From Sipunculus nudus (lineage: Eukaryota; Annelida; Sipuncula; Golfingiida; Sipunculidae), in contig CM049319.1 in NCBI GenBank assembly GCA_026874595.1, positions 17,647,101 to 17,711,100 of the forward strand: 64,000 nt of DNA. The letters run 5' to 3'. The position numbers were made by a program, and so were the translations under genes. Below, in pieces: positions 60,930 through 64,000 of this stretch. A model generated the notes under the pieces. It was not told the DNA's origin, made no database searches, and saw only the letters and a list, made by a program, of their open reading frames with translations. Positions within the stretch are counted from its first letter, which is position 1. The number at the start of each line of letters is the position of its first letter.

Positions 60930-61334
60930 TTATATTTATTTTTATATATTATCACGAAATTGACTTGTTATGTGTTTTATTCCCCTTAAGTATGCGGAGG
61001 AAAAAAGGTATTTTGTCTCCACACCTAAAAATGTGATTCCCCCCCCCCCCCCCCGAAAAAAAGGCCCTTGTTTAAAAGCCAGAGGTAAAGCAGTAATACC
61101 CGGATAATATAAAAAATATATGAAGCAAACCGCTGTTTAATTTCTTGTGTTAAAGACCACAGAACCCAATGTCATTATAATAGCCGTATCACTACTCCGA
61201 GTGTTCATAAATAAGGTCTGAAAATCCCTGTTTGATTCATTATAGTAAATTCATATTGGCAATAATTTATCTATTATTGACACTTTTCCGTCTGTTTTTA
61301 CTACCCTGGTTTGAAACCATTAAATAATTTGTTT

Positions 61335-61375
61335 GATAAACAGGGTCAGGGGAGTCCGGACCCCCTGAATCCGCT
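61335..61375. mobile_element. hAT-like MITE terminus
   Basis: The right end reads on the minus strand AGAAGCGGATTCAGGGGGTC, then CGGACTCC, close to the CAGGGGCGGATCCAGG-type terminus seen twice elsewhere in the window. The partner end could not be fixed; poly(C) at 61039-61054 may mark its G/C-rich side. Confidence 0.4.
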
Positions 61376-61580
61376 TCTAATAAGGGATATATGATAAGAC
61401 AAACATAATATAAAAGGCATGATAAGAGTGGTATTTTGAGAGATACGGTTTAAAAGAGATCTGATAAGAGAAATATAACGTAAGAGCCATGATATGAGAC
61501 ACGATAAGAGAGATATGATATGAGAGGGATGGTTAGAGACACGATACATGAGGCATAATGAGAGAGACAAGATCACAAAG
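61376..61580. repeat. Degenerate GATAAGAG-type tandem repeat
   Basis: Short units such as ATGATAAGA, CACGATAAGAGAG, GATATGAGAG and CACGATACATGAG recur about every 12-20 bases for 200 bases. No coding frame with a familiar motif. It ends just before the right-hand LINE begins. Confidence 0.7.
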
Positions 61581-61799
61581 ACATGAATTCACAAGAATTC
61601 AAGCCGGGGAAAAGTTGGACTCGATGGTTTAACATCTGAATTCTATTTATGTTTCTGGCATAGTGTATCGGATTTATTCTTACAGTGTATAAATTATTCA
61701 TTCAGAGTTAAATCGCTTTCAGTAGAACAAAAAAGGGGCCTAATATCGTTAATTCAAAAAAAAAGATAAAAACAAAAATTTAATAAAAAAACTGGCAGC

Positions 61800-62360
61800 C
61801 AATTTCACTTCTCCCATTTGATTATAAAATAATAGCAAAAGCTTTGTCAAACAGGCTGAAACCATTTTTATCTCACCTTATCCACCTAAACCAAACAGGT
61901 TTCGTGCCAGGACGATATTTTGGTGAAAATATTAGAATAATACAAGATTTTATAAACTTATCCTCTATACATAAAATTCCAAATATACTAATCCCGGTCG
62001 ACCTAGAAAAGGCTTTTGACACCTTAGAATGGGATTTCTTATGGCAAACATTAAATGAATATAATATACCCAGTTACTATCAGGAATGAGTTAAGGTTCT
62101 TTATACGGACATAAGTAGTTGTGTAATGAACAATGTGTCAGATCGATTTCTAAAAAAAGCGGGGAGTTCGACAAGGGTGTCCATTATCGCCCATTCTATT
62201 TGTTTTGGCACTTGAATTATTGTCGATTAATATCCGAAACGACAAGTATGAGGGGTTGATTTTGGTAATTTGGAAATTAAACTTTCACAGTTGGCAGACG
62301 ATACCACTTGTTTTGTTGCTGATCTGGTGTCAGGAAAACGGCTTCTCGAAACTTTTAATC
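61800..62360 (+). pseudogene. LINE reverse transcriptase palm, broken
   Basis: In order: QTGFVPGRYFGENIRIIQDF, VDLEKAFDTLEWDFLW (first catalytic aspartate), a TGA at 62087-62089 where most copies have W, VKVLYTDISSCVMNN, then after frame changes [20 protein letters not shown] near 62160-62215 and LADDTTCF near 62300, the catalytic ADD box. The ADD box is intact here, unlike in the left copy. Confidence 0.8.
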
Positions 62361-62373
62361 ATTTTGAAAAAAA

Positions 62374-63197
62374 ATGGGTTTAAAAGCAGATCTAGATAAA
62401 ACGGAAGCCCTGTGGTTAGGCTGCAGAGCAGGGAAAGAGGACGGTGATTTACCAGTCAGATGGACTGTTGGTAAATTTCGTGCACTGGGGATAATATTTT
62501 GTAGGACCGAACGTGAAATTGCGGAATATAATATAAAGGAGAGAATAGAGAAAATGAAAGTACTGTTGAATTCATGGTGTCGTAGATCACTAACACTTGA
62601 AGGCAAGATTTTTTTAATCTCTAAAACTATCGGTCTGTCACAGCTAATGTATTGTATGTCCATGTTTAATATACCAGATTTATATATAAAAGAGGCACAG
62701 CGCAGTATCAATTCATTTATATGGAATAACCGACCACCAAAGATAAAACATAATGTGTTGATAAGGACAGTTCACAAAGGGGGTTTAAAGCTTCCGATAT
62801 AGAAATACAGAAAAAAGCAATAAAGGTTAGCTTGATTAGCAAAACTTTGGAAAGACCTAATTCGGTTATAGGAAAATTAGTAAATGTAAACCTGGGGAAG
62901 ACTTTTATGTTCTTCAAAGATATAGTCCATAGTCGTTGCCTATTAAAAGTTCCTCGAGACTTGCAACCCTTCTATGTGAATGCTATTAATGCGCTTACGG
63001 AAATTCGATCTTACGCATCACCAACCAGCTGCAAAGATATGGAAAAAGATATAATCTGGTATAATACATTTTTAACAACAGATAACGGTTCAAATGGTAT
63101 ATTTTATAAACACTGGTATAAAGCAGGGATTCTGCATGTCAGGGACTTGATCAAGAATGGAGCCATCTTATCAATTGAAGAATTGAAACAGAACTAA
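62374..63197 (+). pseudogene. LINE thumb/connection region, two frames
   Basis: First frame: [15 protein letters not shown], then FRALGIIFC, RRSLTLEGKIFLISKTIGLSQ and SINSFIWNNRPPKIKHNVLIR, the same motif series as in the left LINE. The frame breaks near 62800 and resumes as SKTLERPNSVIGKLVNVNLG ... ILHVRDLIKNG, ending at 63195-63197. No host function. Confidence 0.75.
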
Positions 63198-63504
63198 ACG
63201 ATAAATATAAATTTTATTGAATATTATGGTTTAGTTAATGCAATACCAAAACATTGGAGAAGTCAGTTATTAATTCTAAGACTAAAAACACCAGATGGTC
63301 AAGAGAGCACAGAATTTAAAAACAAATCAAATAAATGTAAACATATTTATAATATATTGATAAAAGCAAAATACGAAGAACCAACAGCTTTTGCTTACTG
63401 GAAACAAAACTTCAACATTAGTCTTGATCAATTTAATATATTTATAAGCGAACCGCTGAGATATGTGAGTAGTATTAAAACACAAGATATCATTTTAGAT
63501 TTAT

Positions 63505-64000
63505 GCATAAAATAATTCCGTACAAGGAGAGACTTCACCACATGAAACTTGTAGAAAATAATATATGTGACTACTGCAAATCGAATGTTGACTCCATTGA
63601 ACACAGATTCTTCTCATGTCCGAAATTGAACTCATTTTGGAATAAATTTGAACCATTATGGGAGAAGTATGATAAAATAAAACTTTCTTTATCACTCAAC
63701 ACAATTCTGTTTGGGTCTTACGATCAAACGAAATCGATTCATGCTTATAATCTGAATTTTTTTATATTACAAGCAAAAATGTTTATACACAGGCAAAAAT
63801 GTTCTGAAAAAGATATTTTGTTCAATATTTTACTTGGTCAAATACGTTCTGAATTAAACTGTATTAAGGTAGCTCTTTACAATAAAAGGGATGAAAATAT
63901 ATTTAATGAGCGATGGAAACCCCTCTATAACGCAAATAATATCAAAAGTGAAGATAAATTTGATACCGACCAGACATTTCTAGACAATATCTTCTCCAGT
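63505..64000 (+). pseudogene. LINE ORF2 C-terminal Cys/His region, partial
   Basis: After another frame change the sequence reads FMHKIIPYKERLHHMKLVENN, then ICDYCKSNVDSIEHRFFSCPKL (shown in full only as CDYC and EHRFFSC), the C-X2-C ... H-X4-C motif also found in the left copy. The frame stays open to the window edge, so the C-terminus and 3' UTR lie outside. Confidence 0.75.

Larger units (their letters stand above)
61590..64000 (+). mobile_element. L1/Tx1-like non-LTR retrotransposon, decayed, runs off the window
   Basis: Homology begins near GLDGLTSEFYLCFWHSV (about 61612), continues through KRGLISLIQKKDKN and NWQPISLLPFDYKIIAKALSNRLK, then the full palm, thumb and C-terminal Cys/His region, and is still open at 64000. 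The copy has at least four frame changes and several stops, so it is older than the LINE at the left end. It belongs to the same superfamily and points the opposite way. ORF1 and endonuclease are absent. Confidence 0.82.

Noticed and set aside
1-64000. CRISPR arrays, bacterial operons or riboswitches
   Set aside because: The window is eukaryotic. Repeats seen are microsatellites, tandem duplications and transposons without regular spacers.

Overview
The window looks like animal nuclear DNA, most likely from a bivalve or another mollusc. It is AT-rich, gene-poor and full of transposon relics, simple repeats and long poly(C) runs. Its one convincing host gene encodes a protostome neuropeptide precursor of the myoinhibitory peptide (MIP / allatostatin-B / W(X)nW-amide) type. 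The phylum is inferred from peptide style, intron size and transposon families; no species marker is present.

Layout. 1-2.45 kb: a 3' fragment of an L1/Tx1-like non-LTR retrotransposon on the minus strand, whose reverse transcriptase frame is broken by only two stop codons. 2.45-3.4 kb: a duplicated ~125-150 bp unit and a GC-rich block. 3.46-9.04 kb: a decayed Ty3/gypsy-class LTR retrotransposon on the minus strand. Its pol order is protease, integrase, reverse transcriptase, RNase H, the copia-like order known from Gmr1-type gypsy elements. Most of gag is gone and the 5' LTR is fused to the gag end. 9.04-9.83 kb: a second GC-rich block. 9.9-17.6 kb: AT-rich sequence with dispersed repeats and no gene seen.

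17.6-58.6 kb is read as one gene of about 41 kb. A promoter-like GC-rich stretch and an ATG-free 5' exon (donor after 17905) are followed by an 11.3 kb intron. The main coding exon (29226-30095) holds a signal peptide and eleven W(X5-7)W-amide peptides. Then comes a 28 kb intron and a last exon at 58048 that supplies the stop codon and the polyadenylation signals. The coding exon is near certain. The last exon is supported by matching splice sites and phase, and the first exon is an inference. Two possible donors at the end of the coding exon would read the last exon in two different frames, predicting two C-terminal tails.

The introns contain SINE-like tRNA-derived repeats, a foldback-like palindrome of ACGGA/TCCGT units, hAT-like MITE ends, microsatellites, a broken minus-strand coding fragment of unknown family (53.95-54.6 kb), and several perfect CRE octamers (TGACGTCA) that could be regulatory. 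58.6-61.6 kb is intergenic, with a large hairpin-forming inverted repeat and a GATAAGAG-rich degenerate repeat. 61.6-64 kb is a second L1/Tx1-like element on the plus strand, more decayed than the first and running off the window.
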